A DNA stretch of 35,337 bases from Gammaproteobacteria bacterium. GTDB taxonomy: Bacteria > Pseudomonadota > Gammaproteobacteria > Steroidobacterales > Woeseiaceae. Positions 1-7,451 of this stretch are shown here, piece by piece. Each line of letters begins with the position of its first letter. Within the stretch, counting starts at the first letter, position 1. The stretch spans positions 1-35,337 of the forward strand of contig JAACFJ010000008.1 in NCBI GenBank assembly GCA_009937505.1, read 5' to 3'. Below the pieces are notes generated by a model, which was not told the DNA's origin, did not search any database, and saw only the letters and a list, made by a program, of their open reading frames with translations. The position numbers were made by a program, and so were the translations under genes.

Positions 1-1150
1 AGAAATGAACGTCGATCAGCTTGGTGCTGTACATGCCCTTGCGGTTATAGAGCCGCGGGATCAGGCAGTACAGGGAGCCCATGGTCATCATCGCGACCCA
101 GCCGAGCGCGCCGGAATGCACGTGGCCGATCGTCCAGTTAGTGTAATGCGACAACGCATTCACCGTCTTGATCGACATCATCGGGCCTTCGAAGGTCGAC
201 ATGCCGTAGAACGACAGCGCGACGATCATGAACTTGAGAACCGGGTCGCTGCGCAGCTTATGCCAGGCGCCGGACAACGTCATGATGCCGTTGATCATGC
301 CGCCCCAGGACGGCGCGAGCAGGATGATGGAAAACACCATGCCCAGCGTCTGCGCCCAGTCAGGGAGCGAGGTGTAATGCAGGTGATGTGGCCCTGCCCA
401 CATGTAGACGGCGATCAGAGACCAGAAGTGGACGACCGACAGCCGGTAGGAGTAGACCGGGCGCTCGGCCTGTTTCGGCACGAAGTAATACATCATGCCG
501 AGGAACCCGGCGGTCAGGAAGAAACCGACGGCGTTGTGGCCGTACCACCACTGCATCATCGCGTCGACCGTCCCGGTATAGATCTGGTAGGACTTGGTCA
601 GCGTGACCGGCACCGCAAGATTGTTGAAGATGTGCAGGATCGCGACAGTGATGATGAAAGCGCCGTAAAACCAGTTGGCGACATAGATGTGCTTGACGCG
701 TCGTCGCGCGATCGTGATGAAAAAGACGATCGCGAACGCGACCCATACCACGGCGATCAACAGGTCGATCGGCCACTCGAGTTCGGCATACTCCTTGGAC
801 TGGGTGATGCCGAGCGGCAGGGTGATGGCTGCCAGGACGATCACGGCTTGCCAGCCCCAGAACGTGAACGCAGCCAGCTTGTCGAAGGCGAGGCGGACGT
901 GACAGGTGCGCTGCACGACGTAGTAGGCGGTCGCGAACAGCCCGGAGCCGCCGAAAGCGAATATCACTGCATTCGTATGCAACGGACGCAGACGGCTGTA
1001 GGTAAGGAATGGCAGGTCGAAATTTAGCTGCGGCCAGATGAGTTGGGCGGCGATGAATACGCCGGCGAGCATTCCGACGACTCCCCATACGACGGTCATG
1101 ATCGCAAACTGTCGTACAACCGTGTCGTTGTATTGAGCTTTTATGTCCAA
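1..1150 (-). CDS. ccoN: cbb3-type cytochrome c oxidase subunit I (3' end cut by window)
   Basis: Catalytic subunit of the high-affinity cbb3 terminal oxidase, which reduces oxygen to water in the inner membrane at low oxygen. The first 383 residues are visible; the family runs to about 475, so the rest and probably ccoO/Q/P lie off the left edge. Ligands are in place: His58 and His345 for low-spin heme b, His343 for heme b3, His205, His255 and His256 for CuB, and Tyr249 as the cross-linked tyrosine. All sit exactly two residues below the Pseudomonas stutzeri CcoN numbering as I recall it. Start: no ATG or GTG occurs between the upstream in-frame stop near 1226 and the conserved N-terminus. 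The only fitting codon is the TTG at 1150-1148, with an AGGGG ribosome site about 8 nt before it (protein MDIKAQYND). A different, longer leftward frame over 360-1262 is an arginine-rich shadow. The gene is divergent from the kinase on the other strand. Confidence 0.95.
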   Translation of the reverse strand, partial: MDIKAQYNDTVVRQFAIMTVVWGVVGMLAGVFIAAQLIWPQLNFDLPFLTYSRLRPLHTNAVIFAFGGSGLFATAYYVVQRTCHVRLAFDKLAAFTFWGWQAVIVLAAITLPLGITQSKEYAELEWPIDLLIAVVWVAFAIVFFITIARRRVKHIYVANWFYGAFIITVAILHIFNNLAVPVTLTKSYQIYTGTVDAMMQWWYGHNAVGFFLTAGFLGMMYYFVPKQAERPVYSYRLSVVHFWSLIAVYMWAGPHHLHYTSLPDWAQTLGMVFSIILLAPSWGGMINGIMTLSGAWHKLRSDPVLKFMIVALSFYGMSTFEGPMMSIKTVNALSHYTNWTIGHVHSGALGWVAMMTMGSLYCLIPRLYNRKGMYSTKLIDVHF

Positions 1151-1261
1151 CGGACGACCCCTGTAGCTGATTGTAAGAGCACTGGAACCGGGGCTCTTGA
1201 TCGGCCTGAGATTGCAGGATTCTCCCGACCGTTATCGATAGTTGTGGCACCCGGAAGGCCA

Positions 1262-1267
1262 AGTATA
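1262..1267 (-). promoter_or_regulatory. Candidate -10 box for ccoN
   Basis: TATACT on the minus strand (5 of 6 to consensus), giving a leader of about 105 nt before the TTG start. The -35 region is poor, so an activator would probably be needed. I found no FNR-type TTGAT-N4-ATCAA site near it. It could be chance. Confidence 0.35.
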
Positions 1268-1312
1268 TCCCCGGAGTCGGTCGGCACGCTAACAGCGGGA
1301 TTCCGGAGGCCT

Positions 1313-1332
1313 CATACGTAACTATACGTATG
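1313..1332. promoter_or_regulatory. 20-bp perfect inverted repeat between ccoN and the hybrid kinase
   Basis: CATACGTA-ACTA-TACGTATG: two perfect 8-bp arms around a 4-bp spacer, each arm containing the self-complementary TACGTA. Its centre is about 68 bp upstream of the ccoN start point implied by the -10 at 1262-1267, and about 80 bp upstream of the one implied by TATAAT at 1390-1395. It therefore could serve both divergent promoters. The regulator is unknown. A FixJ/LuxR-type response regulator such as the one encoded at 6700-7317 is one candidate by inference only. Confidence 0.55.
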
Positions 1333-1389
1333 GCATTTGGAAGTTGCCCCGGTGCCTGATTGGAGGCTGTTTTATGCCGGAACCCCCTT

Positions 1390-1395
1390 TATAAT
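1390..1395 (+). promoter_or_regulatory. Consensus -10 box for the hybrid histidine kinase gene
   Basis: A perfect TATAAT, with a poor -35 (around 1367-1372, ctgttt). It predicts transcription from about 1402, which places the start codon at 1415 or 1427 and argues against the TTG at 1337 that would extend the frame. Confidence 0.5.
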
Positions 1396-1414
1396 CGAGC
1401 CCTTAGCCATTTCC

Positions 1415-3328
1415 ATGCGCCCCCCTATGTCCGCCAGTAAACTGCCCGCCGAGGTCGTCAACGAGCTGTTGCACGCTGCTGCAGACGCGGCGATCGTCAC
1501 CGATGCGGACGGCCGGATCGTGTTCGCCAACCGCGGTGCGGAGACCTTGTTCGGGTATCCGGCGGAGGAACTGGTGGGCAGGCGCGTCGAGATGCTGATG
1601 CCGGAAGAGCACCGCGGCCAGCACGAGGAATACCGCAGCCGTTACAAGACTTCGCCGCGGGCGAGGCCGCTCCTGTCGGGGCTTGACCTGTACGGCCTGC
1701 GCAAGGATGGCTGCCGTTTTCGCGCGGAGATCGCGCTGACTCCGGTCAACACAAATACCGGCCTGCTCGTCGCCAGCACGATTCGCGAGGTGAATGCCGG
1801 CGACGAGTCGGAGACCTATTTCCGTACGATGCTCGAGACGGCTCCCGACGCGATGATCATCGTCGACGAGCGCGGCCGGATAGCGATCGTCAACCGCCAG
1901 GCCGAAGACATGTTCGGCTACACGCGGGCCGAGCTCCTGGGCCACCAGGTGGAGATGCTGCTCCCCGAGCGTGTCAGGAAGGGTCACCTTGAGCACCGCG
2001 ACGGCTATGTCGCAACCCCGGAGCTGCGGCCCATGGGACCGGGGCTGGATCTTTTCGGGCGCCGTAAGGACGGCCGCGAATTTCCCGTGGAAATCAGCCT
2101 GAGCCCGGTAGAGACGTCGAGCGGCATGTTCGTGTCCAGCGTGATCAGGGACGTCACGAGGCGCCGCCGCATGGAGCAGGAGATAATCGCGGCGCGCCAG
2201 GCGGCCGAGCGGGCGCAGAAAGCCAATACTGCCTTTCTCGCGGCGGCCAGCCACGACCTGCGCCAGCCTGTACAGGCCCTGAGCCTGTTGAACGGTGCAC
2301 TGCGCCGCACGGTCAAGGACGAGCGCGCGCTGGAGATGATCGAAAACCAGGAGCACTCGCTCACTGCGATGACGAACCTGCTGAATTCCCTCCTCGATAT
2401 CAGCCGCCTTGACGCGGGCGCAGTGACGCCCGAGATCGAGGAGTTTCCGATGCAGCGCGTCATCGACCGCCTGTCCGCGGAATTCGGTCGCCAGGCCAGT
2501 CACAAGGGGCTGGAATTCTCCTCGGAACCGTGCGCGGCCACGGTGCGCAGCGACCCGAACCTGCTCAGCGAGATCGTCCAGAACCTGGTTTCGAACGCTA
2601 TTCGCTACACAAACAGCGGCGGCGTGGAAATGATTTGCGACTGCCTGGGCGATACGTGCAGGCTGGAGGTGCTCGATACCGGTATCGGCATCGAATCGGA
2701 CCAGCTCGAAGCGATCTTCCAGGAGTTCCACCAGACCAAGACACCCGGATCGAGTACCGAGGGCTTCGGTCTCGGTCTTGCCATCGTGCGACGACTCGCG
2801 GATCTGCTCGGACACGATGTCGGCGTCGAGTCGGAACCCGGCAAGGGTTCCATGTTCTACGTGTCGGTCCCCGTCGTGACGGCGCCGCAATGCGGGTCGG
2901 GCGAAGACCCTGTCAAGGTGGTCGCCGCGGAGCCGGGCGGCGCGGGCACCGTTGTGCTGATCGAGGATGACGTAAACGTCGCGAACGCCTGGGGCCTGCT
3001 GCTCGAGGCCGAGGGCTATCGCGTCGCCACCGCGAAGTCTGCGCCCGAAGCCGACGCAATCATCGCGCACCTGGATGACGTACCTTCGCTGCTCATTTCC
3101 GATTTCCATTTGCTCGACGGTTCCACGGGTGTGGAAGCAGTGATGGGCATTCGCGAGCATTACGGCGTGAACATCCCTGCGTTCATCGTCAGTGGGGACA
3201 CGTCCAAGGTGGTGAAGGAAGCGCGCCCGGTGGACAACTGCACGCTGATGAGCAAGCCCGTCAATACGAGCCGGCTGCTCGCCGCGGCACACGTCGCCAC
3301 GAAGACGGGTGTCGTCCCGCAAGACTGA
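1415..3328 (+). CDS. PAS-PAS hybrid sensor histidine kinase with C-terminal receiver
   Basis: Two-component sensor with no visible membrane segment, so probably cytosolic. Numbered from Met1 at 1415: PAS1 about 14-125, PAS2 about 135-248, HisKA with phospho-accepting His280 in SHDLRQPVQAL, HATPase with Asn394 in the N box, DTGIG near 421 and a GFGLGL lid near 451-456, then a receiver from about 512 with Asp563 in LISDFHLLDG. The two PAS domains look like an internal duplication (RVEML-PE-R--H, then GLDL-G-RKDG). Each has a His (70 and 191) aligning by eye with the heme-ligand His200 of FixL, but heme-free PAS domains of this type can carry a His there too. The start could also be ATG 1427; neither has a clear ribosome site. 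The likely partner is a FixJ/LuxR-type regulator, possibly the one at 6700-7317. The input signal is unknown; divergence from ccoN makes redox or oxygen plausible. Confidence 0.9.
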   Translation: MRPPMSASKLPAEVVNELLHAAADAAIVTDADGRIVFANRGAETLFGYPAEELVGRRVEMLMPEEHRGQHEEYRSRYKTSPRARPLLSGLDLYGLRKDGCRFRAEIALTPVNTNTGLLVASTIREVNAGDESETYFRTMLETAPDAMIIVDERGRIAIVNRQAEDMFGYTRAELLGHQVEMLLPERVRKGHLEHRDGYVATPELRPMGPGLDLFGRRKDGREFPVEISLSPVETSSGMFVSSVIRDVTRRRRMEQEIIAARQAAERAQKANTAFLAAASHDLRQPVQALSLLNGALRRTVKDERALEMIENQEHSLTAMTNLLNSLLDISRLDAGAVTPEIEEFPMQRVIDRLSAEFGRQASHKGLEFSSEPCAATVRSDPNLLSEIVQNLVSNAIRYTNSGGVEMICDCLGDTCRLEVLDTGIGIESDQLEAIFQEFHQTKTPGSSTEGFGLGLAIVRRLADLLGHDVGVESEPGKGSMFYVSVPVVTAPQCGSGEDPVKVVAAEPGGAGTVVLIEDDVNVANAWGLLLEAEGYRVATAKSAPEADAIIAHLDDVPSLLISDFHLLDGSTGVEAVMGIREHYGVNIPAFIVSGDTSKVVKEARPVDNCTLMSKPVNTSRLLAAAHVATKTGVVPQD

Positions 3329-3338
3329 GCACAATCTA

Positions 3339-4157
3339 ATGACGCCCGTAGTCTGCCTGCAGATCGACGCCTTCGCGGATCGGCCGTATAGCGGTAATCC
3401 GGCCGCGGTCTGCCTGCTCGACGAGGAACGCGACAGCCAGTGGATGCAGGCCGTTGCCAGGGAGATGAACCTGTCGGAGACGGCATTCGTGCGCCCTACC
3501 GGCGACGGCTTCGATTTGCGCTGGTTCACGCCTGCCGTCGAAGTCGATCTCTGCGGTCATGCGACCCTGGCCGCAGCACACGCGCTGTGGTCGGAGGGGC
3601 GAGCCCCCGGGGATGACGAGATCCGGTTTCAGACACGCAGCGGCGTTTTGACCGCGTCGCGGCGCGGTGGCCTGATCGAGCTGGACTTCCCGGCGACGGC
3701 CCCGGGCCCGGCGCAGCTGGCGGCGGAGCAGGTTACCGCTCTCTGCGAGGCGCTGGGCGTAGAGCCGGACTCGGTCGCCCGCTCGGTGTTTGACCTCCTG
3801 GTTGTCGTTGGGTCCGAAGACACCGTGAGAGGCCTGCGGCCGGATTTCGCCCGGCTCAAGGAGCTGGCATTCCGCGGCGTGATCGTGACGAGCGTATCGG
3901 ACGACCCCGGTTTCGATTTCGTCTCGAGGTTTTTTGCGCCCGGCGTCGGCATCGACGAGGATCCCGTCACCGGTTCGGCGCATTGCTGCCTCGGCCCGTA
4001 CTGGAGCGAACGGCTGGGCAAGACCAGTATGACGGCCTTCCAGGTGTCGTCGCGGGGTGGTGTCGTTCACGTTCGCGTGTCCGGTGACCGCGTACTGATC
4101 AGGGGCGACGCCGTCACCGTTTTTAAAGGCAAGCTGACACGCGCGGCGACGGGATGA
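3339..4157 (+). CDS. PhzF-family isomerase/epimerase-like protein
   Basis: A 272-residue member of the PhzF / diaminopimelate-epimerase-fold family, which catalyses proton-shift isomerisations on unknown small substrates in most bacteria. Visible hallmarks: N-terminal IDAFADRPYSGNPAAV, the catalytic glutamate Glu47 in LSETAFV, the DLCGHATLAAAHAL motif, and DEDPVTGSAHC in the second half. The start at 3339 was chosen because the family motif begins right after it. A GTG at 3309 in the same frame would overlap the kinase gene. The gap after the kinase stop is only 10 bp, so the two are probably co-transcribed, although no strong ribosome site is seen. No phenazine genes are nearby, so a phenazine role is not supported. 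Substrate unknown. Confidence 0.88.
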   Translation: MTPVVCLQIDAFADRPYSGNPAAVCLLDEERDSQWMQAVAREMNLSETAFVRPTGDGFDLRWFTPAVEVDLCGHATLAAAHALWSEGRAPGDDEIRFQTRSGVLTASRRGGLIELDFPATAPGPAQLAAEQVTALCEALGVEPDSVARSVFDLLVVVGSEDTVRGLRPDFARLKELAFRGVIVTSVSDDPGFDFVSRFFAPGVGIDEDPVTGSAHCCLGPYWSERLGKTSMTAFQVSSRGGVVHVRVSGDRVLIRGDAVTVFKGKLTRAATG

Positions 4158-4502
4158 GCGCGGGTCGTCGGATTCTCGTGATCAAGGTGCCGTCGCAGGA
4201 ATCACTCACAGCTCCCTGAAAGACCAAGTTCTCGCAGGTTCCCGCAAACATCCGCGTTACGGGGCGGGTACGCTCGTTCGAAATCGCGTGCGCCGGGGCG
4301 TAATGTGCCGCAAGCGACCGGCCATGATCGACGTTCGCGATGCAATCACTCAAGCAAACCAGGGGGAGAACAGCATATGAGAATCAAGCAGCTGTCTGCA
4401 GGGTTCTGACTTGTCTGTTCCGTGAGGTTACCGTGAAATAAATCGCCTCGACGCGGGCGGGCCTTCTCATTCCAGGGAAGGTCTCGCCTGTGCCGGCGGT
4501 GT
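4158..4502. other. 345-bp intergenic region
   Basis: Separates the PhzF gene from the 3' end of the leftward SirB2-like gene. It holds a ten-codon ORF with a strong ribosome site (4377-4409) and an imperfect hairpin (4456-4488, arms GGCGGGCCTTC and GAAGGTCTCGCC) with no T-run. Longer frames through it look like shadows. No RNA gene was recognised. Confidence 0.5.
4377..4409 (+). CDS. Possible leader peptide or decayed signal-peptide remnant (10 aa)
   Basis: MRIKQLSAGF followed by TGA, preceded by GGGGGAG eight nucleotides before the ATG, one of the best ribosome sites in the window. The first codons read like the positively charged start of a signal peptide. Reading through the TGA in the same frame gives LVCSVRLP and then another stop. 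It could be a leader peptide, a real micropeptide or the stub of a lost secreted-protein gene. No promoter is obvious. Confidence 0.25.
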   Translation: MRIKQLSAGF

Positions 4503-4895
4503 TCAGCCCGCGAGGAACGCGAACCAGCTTGCGGGCGATTTCGACACGGCGGCGCCGACGATGTAGGCGAAGGCGGACAGCGCGCCGACGAAAGCGACCT
4601 GACGTACGGATATCGTTGGTCCCCGCCGCAGGGCGATCGCGCCGAGAATGATATAGACAACCAGGCCGGCGAACTTGGCGAGCAGCCAGGGGCTTTGCAT
4701 GACGGGCAGCGAGAGCTGCAGGACCAGCGCAATGCCCGTGACCAGGAACAGCGTGTCAACGAGATGCGGGGTTATACGCACGGCCTTGTGGCCGAGCAGC
4801 GCGGAACCCGTCATCATCCAGAAGCCGCGGAGCACGAAGCCGGAAATGCTGGCGATCGCGAGTGCGAGGTGGGCGTACTTGAGGGGCAGAAACAT
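4503..4895 (-). CDS. SirB2-family small membrane protein
   Basis: A 130-residue protein that is almost entirely hydrophobic, with about four membrane segments (roughly residues 5-25, 42-62, 68-87 and 100-120). It matches the SirB2 family in length and in its MFLPLKYAHLALAIASISGF start. The family is widespread in proteobacteria; the name comes from a Salmonella invasion-regulator locus, but the molecular role is unknown. The start at 4895 is the Met that begins the conserved helix. The frame extends 32 codons further upstream, but that stretch lacks family character. An AGGAG lies 13 nt before the start. It stands alone, with the terminator at 5036-5068 pointing away from it. Confidence 0.75.
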   Translation of the reverse strand: MFLPLKYAHLALAIASISGFVLRGFWMMTGSALLGHKAVRITPHLVDTLFLVTGIALVLQLSLPVMQSPWLLAKFAGLVVYIILGAIALRRGPTISVRQVAFVGALSAFAYIVGAAVSKSPASWFAFLAG

Positions 4896-4988
4896 TGGCT
4901 GCGGACAAGCTCCTGGTGTAGTAGGGGAAGTTACGTATGGCCTTCCGCCTCCACTTTGGCATCTTAGCACCAAGGTTATTTTCGCCTG

Positions 4989-5068
4989 CAAGAGTTGTCA
5001 GGAACTACGGCGCGAATGCCCGATTTTCTCTCCATGCCCGCTGTGCACTGCATCGCGGGCTTTTTTTT
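4989..5068 (+). ncRNA. Candidate small RNA ending at an orphan terminator
   Basis: A strong terminator at 5036-5068 faces right, but no rightward gene lies between the SirB2 gene and uspE, both leftward. A possible promoter upstream has TTGGCA at 4956-4961 and TATTTT at 4977-4982, with a short 15-bp spacer, predicting a transcript of about 80 nt. Before the terminator stem is a pyrimidine-rich stretch, ATTTTCTCTCC, complementary to ribosome-binding sites, and a second copy of ATGCCCG that could compete for the 3' stem arm. This is a hypothesis from structure only; no known RNA family was recognised. Confidence 0.3.
5036..5068 (+). terminator. Rho-independent terminator (rightward, orphan)
   Basis: Perfect 6-bp arms GCCCGC and GCGGGC around a 13-nt loop that can add a TGC/GCA pairing, directly followed by eight T. 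The T-run is on the plus strand only, so it stops rightward transcription. No rightward gene that it would serve is visible. Confidence 0.8.
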
Positions 5069-5107
5069 GGGAGGTCGTGCTTCGAGAAGTGCCCCTGTTT
5101 CACATGG

Positions 5108-5164
5108 GATCGCGCTTCGGCGCGCGATCGGCGGCGGATCGCGGTTCGAGAACCGCTCCTGCAG
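5108..5164. repeat. REP-like double hairpin
   Basis: Two adjacent perfect hairpins: GATCGCGC/GCGCGATC (5108-5129, 6-nt loop) and GCGGTTC/GAACCGC (5141-5156, 2-nt gap), followed by TCCTGCAGG. Read on the minus strand, the order 'TGCAGGAGCGG, short inverted repeat, GATCGCG palindrome' resembles the intergenic REP elements of Pseudomonas and Xanthomonas relatives. It lies just past the 3' end of uspE, a typical site. Only one copy is in this window, so repeat status is inferred from form. Confidence 0.5.
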
Positions 5165-5173
5165 GCGAGGAAT

Positions 5174-6136
5174 TCAGGCCGCTTCGTGAGTTTGCTGTTC
5201 GACCGGCGTCTGGAACCAGTCCGGCTTGATGATCAGCAGGTCGCAGGGCAGATACTCCAGCGTGCGCTCGGCCGTTGCGCCGATGAAAAGACGTTTCCAG
5301 CGGTTGCGCGAAACGGCACCCATCACCACGGCGGCAGCCTTGAGCTCGTCGGCGACTATCGGTAATTCCTCGTGGGTCAGCCCGGCTACGAGGTGTGACT
5401 CGGCGTCCTCGATGCCGTGAAACGACGTGATCTCGTGAAACCGTTTTTGATGGTCTTCGTGCATCTGTTGTTCGATTTCGTCGAACGGTAGCGAGACGGG
5501 TATGTAGGCGTTTGCCGTCGCCGTCGCGACCGCGATTCGCGGGTCGTAGGAATGAAATGCGTGGACCCGACCGCCGACCTTGTCCGCGATGAACTTGCTG
5601 GTCTGCAGGATCTCGTCGTCGAGGGCCGCAGGTTTATCGTGTTCGTTCATCGGGTCGATGGCGGCGATGAAAACCGGTTCATCCTGCAGGTCGACAGGTT
5701 TGACCAGCCAGAGCGGCTCCGGACAGGTACGAATGAGGTTCCAGTCGGTGTTCGTCAGGAGGGCACGAGCGACCGCGGAGTGGTGATGAGTGTCTTTGAC
5801 GACCAGGTCTGCCCCCGACGATACGACGTGGCGCACGATGCCTTCGTACAGCGGATGGTCCCAGACCGCGGAGGTCGTGACGACGACGCCGTCGGCCCGC
5901 AAGGGCTCGGCCATTTCCTCGAGGTGTTTCGAGTGACTGCCGATCACCTCACTGCGCGCTTTCTCCAGCGAGGGGGAATCGAACAGGCGGTCACCGCTCA
6001 GGTACTCATTGTAATAACAGACGAGCAGTTCGAGTTCCGCACCGGTTTTCTTGGCAAGCCACGCAGCACGATGCATGCCCGGCTGTTCTTTCACGGTCGG
6101 GTCTATAACGGACAGGATCTTCGTTAGCTCATGCAT
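5174..6136 (-). CDS. uspE: Tandem universal stress protein E
   Basis: A 320-residue cytosolic protein of two fused Usp domains (about 1-150 and 155-310). The second ends with the nucleotide-loop region VMGAVSRNRWKRLFIGATAE, then CDLLIIKPDWFQTPVE, closely matching the E. coli UspE tail as I recall it. In the ATP loop the usual Gly-rich pattern is altered (GAVSRNRWKRL), so nucleotide binding is uncertain. UspE acts in stress survival, motility and aggregation in E. coli, where the gene sits beside fnr. Here it shares a neighbourhood with ccoN and a FixJ-like regulator. The ATG is preceded by CAGGGTG, a fair ribosome site. It is divergent from the DksA/TraR gene. Confidence 0.88.
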   Translation of the reverse strand: MHELTKILSVIDPTVKEQPGMHRAAWLAKKTGAELELLVCYYNEYLSGDRLFDSPSLEKARSEVIGSHSKHLEEMAEPLRADGVVVTTSAVWDHPLYEGIVRHVVSSGADLVVKDTHHHSAVARALLTNTDWNLIRTCPEPLWLVKPVDLQDEPVFIAAIDPMNEHDKPAALDDEILQTSKFIADKVGGRVHAFHSYDPRIAVATATANAYIPVSLPFDEIEQQMHEDHQKRFHEITSFHGIEDAESHLVAGLTHEELPIVADELKAAAVVMGAVSRNRWKRLFIGATAERTLEYLPCDLLIIKPDWFQTPVEQQTHEAA

Positions 6137-6355
6137 TGTCGCACCCTGTTGTTGTCAGGACAGGATAATGTTACTCGTCGGAGAAAGCGTAAGCCGGCTT
6201 CAGGTAACGTTCCATAAGGCGTGATGCCTAGCGTATCTCGGATTGTACTTACGGCTTGATAGGTGGATTTACTGATACGGCTCACCTCCCATTGCGCTTA
6301 GATTATTAGCGGAGATAAGGGTTCTGGAGGCAGTGCCCAAGGGAGGATTGTGCCG

Positions 6356-6709
6356 ATGCAGGCCGAGTCATACGATTTGCTCAGGGAGCAGCTCGAAAAT
6401 AAAAAGGCAGAGCTGACCGTTCGCCTGGAGCGGATCACCAACAATCTGCGGCGTGGCTATCACCCCGACTCCAAGGAACGCGCCAAGGAGCTGGAAGACA
6501 GCGAAGTCGTCGATGCCCTGGGCAACGAAGCGCGTGCGGAACTTCGGAATATTTCTGCTGCACTGCAACGCATGGAGGCCGGCGAATACGGGATCTGCGT
6601 CGAGTGCGGGACCGAGATCGAGCCCGGCAGGATCGATGCCCATCCTTACGCAAATCACTGCATCGACTGTGCGCGCCTCGAGGAGGAGCGCAGGGCGCGT
6701 TACTCCTGA
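6356..6709 (+). CDS. DksA/TraR-family zinc-finger protein
   Basis: A 117-residue protein of the DksA/TraR family, which binds the RNA polymerase secondary channel. It has an N-terminal helical hairpin (about 5-75) with an acidic tip region (HPDSKERAKELEDSE), then a four-cysteine zinc finger, Cys81-x2-Cys84 and Cys102-x2-Cys105. It is shorter than true DksA (about 150 residues) and lacks the canonical DPADRA tip, so its effect on transcription is uncertain. The ATG at 6356 is preferred over the in-frame GTG at 6350 because GGGAGGA at 6341-6347 is about 8 nt from the ATG and too close to the GTG. Its last 10 bp overlap the 3' end of the convergent FixJ-like gene. Confidence 0.87.
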   Translation: MQAESYDLLREQLENKKAELTVRLERITNNLRRGYHPDSKERAKELEDSEVVDALGNEARAELRNISAALQRMEAGEYGICVECGTEIEPGRIDAHPYANHCIDCARLEEERRARYS

Positions 6710-7317
6710 TGTATGTGCATCTTGACGAGATCGGCAAGTGATCTCGCCTGCATCTTCTCCATTACGCGCGCGCGGTGTATCTCGACTGTCCGCTGGCTGA
6801 CACCGAGTTCGTATGCGATCACCTTGTTGGGCTTGCCCGTGACGACGAGGTCAAACACCTCGCGTTCGCGATTCGTCAGGCGCGCAATGCGTTCCTCGAC
6901 CTCGGCATGTTGCTGTTGTTCTTCGCGCCGCTCCTGATCTGTCTTCAGTGCCTCGCGAATCCGGTCGAGCAGGTCCTGGTCCCGGAACGGTTTCTGGATG
7001 AAGTCGACGGCTCCTTTCTGCATTGCCTCGACGGCCATGGGGACGTCGCCGTGCCCGGTGATGAATATTACCGGCAGGCTGGTTCCTCGCTTCAGTAGTT
7101 CTTCCTGCAGCTCGAGACCGCCGAGCCCCGGCATGCGGATGTCGAGTACCAGGCACCCCGGGCGCTCCTCGGTCACCTGCTCGAGAAATTCGTCGCCCGA
7201 TCCATAAATCTCGTGCTTGAGGTTCACGGAGTCCATGAGGGCCTGCATTGCGAACCGTATCGCCGGGTCATCGTCGACGACAAAAACGGTCGCTGCTTGC
7301 TCGGATTGTTGGTTCAT
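6700..7317 (-). CDS. FixJ-like response regulator (receiver plus LuxR-type HTH)
   Basis: 205 residues, the length of FixJ. Receiver about 10-125 with acidic pocket Asp15-Asp17, phospho-acceptor Asp59 in LVLDIRMPG, the FixJ hallmark FITGHGDVPMAVEAMQKGAVDFIQKPF, and a linker rich in Glu/Gln (128-143). LuxR HTH 145-205 with LTNREREVF and NKVIAYELGVSQRTVEIHRARVMEKM. The start at 7317 is the Met before the receiver; the frame runs 101 codons further upstream, but that sequence is low-quality and would cross the promoter. GGGAAG lies just before the ATG. No kinase is adjacent; the nearest candidate is the PAS-PAS hybrid kinase at 1415. FixJ relatives control low-oxygen respiration and other redox functions, which would fit ccoN nearby, but targets are unknown. 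Confidence 0.9.
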   Translation of the reverse strand: MNQQSEQAATVFVVDDDPAIRFAMQALMDSVNLKHEIYGSGDEFLEQVTEERPGCLVLDIRMPGLGGLELQEELLKRGTSLPVIFITGHGDVPMAVEAMQKGAVDFIQKPFRDQDLLDRIREALKTDQERREEQQQHAEVEERIARLTNREREVFDLVVTGKPNKVIAYELGVSQRTVEIHRARVMEKMQARSLADLVKMHIHQE

Positions 7318-7355
7318 GCTTCCCGGAATGTCTGTTTTCTGAAAATTAGCGTCGA

Positions 7356-7361
7356 AGTATA
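7356..7361 (-). promoter_or_regulatory. Candidate -10 box for the FixJ-like gene
   Basis: TATACT on the minus strand, giving a leader of about 30 nt before the start at 7317. The -35 match is weak. It supports the start at 7317 rather than the longer upstream frame. Confidence 0.4.
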
Positions 7362-7451
7362 CAGTCTGGAGTTCCCGCCGCACCGATTGGACCAGAACGG
7401 GCGGGATATTGCGAGTTTTTGCGCGCCATTTGGGGCCCCGGTGAGGGGTCT

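Noticed and set aside
360-1262. 300-codon leftward ORF over ccoN
   Set aside because: Composition is arginine- and histidine-rich with no family; the neighbouring frame gives a full CcoN with all ligands.
1151-1414. FNR/Anr box for ccoN
   Set aside because: Searched both strands for TTGAT-N4-ATCAA; only single half-site fragments such as ATCAA near 1198 were found.
1403-3529. 708-codon leftward ORF antisense to the hybrid kinase
   Set aside because: A high-GC shadow frame; the plus strand encodes a clear PAS-PAS-HisKA-HATPase-REC protein.
3339-4157. Phenazine biosynthesis gene
   Set aside because: PhzF-family proteins are widespread without phenazines and no phz neighbours exist.
4456-4488. 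Terminator for the SirB2-like or PhzF gene
   Set aside because: The hairpin is imperfect and has no T-run on either strand, so it is mentioned only in the intergenic entry.
7420-7451. Terminator after the ABC permease gene
   Set aside because: CCCC/GGGG pairing is present but short and without a T-run.
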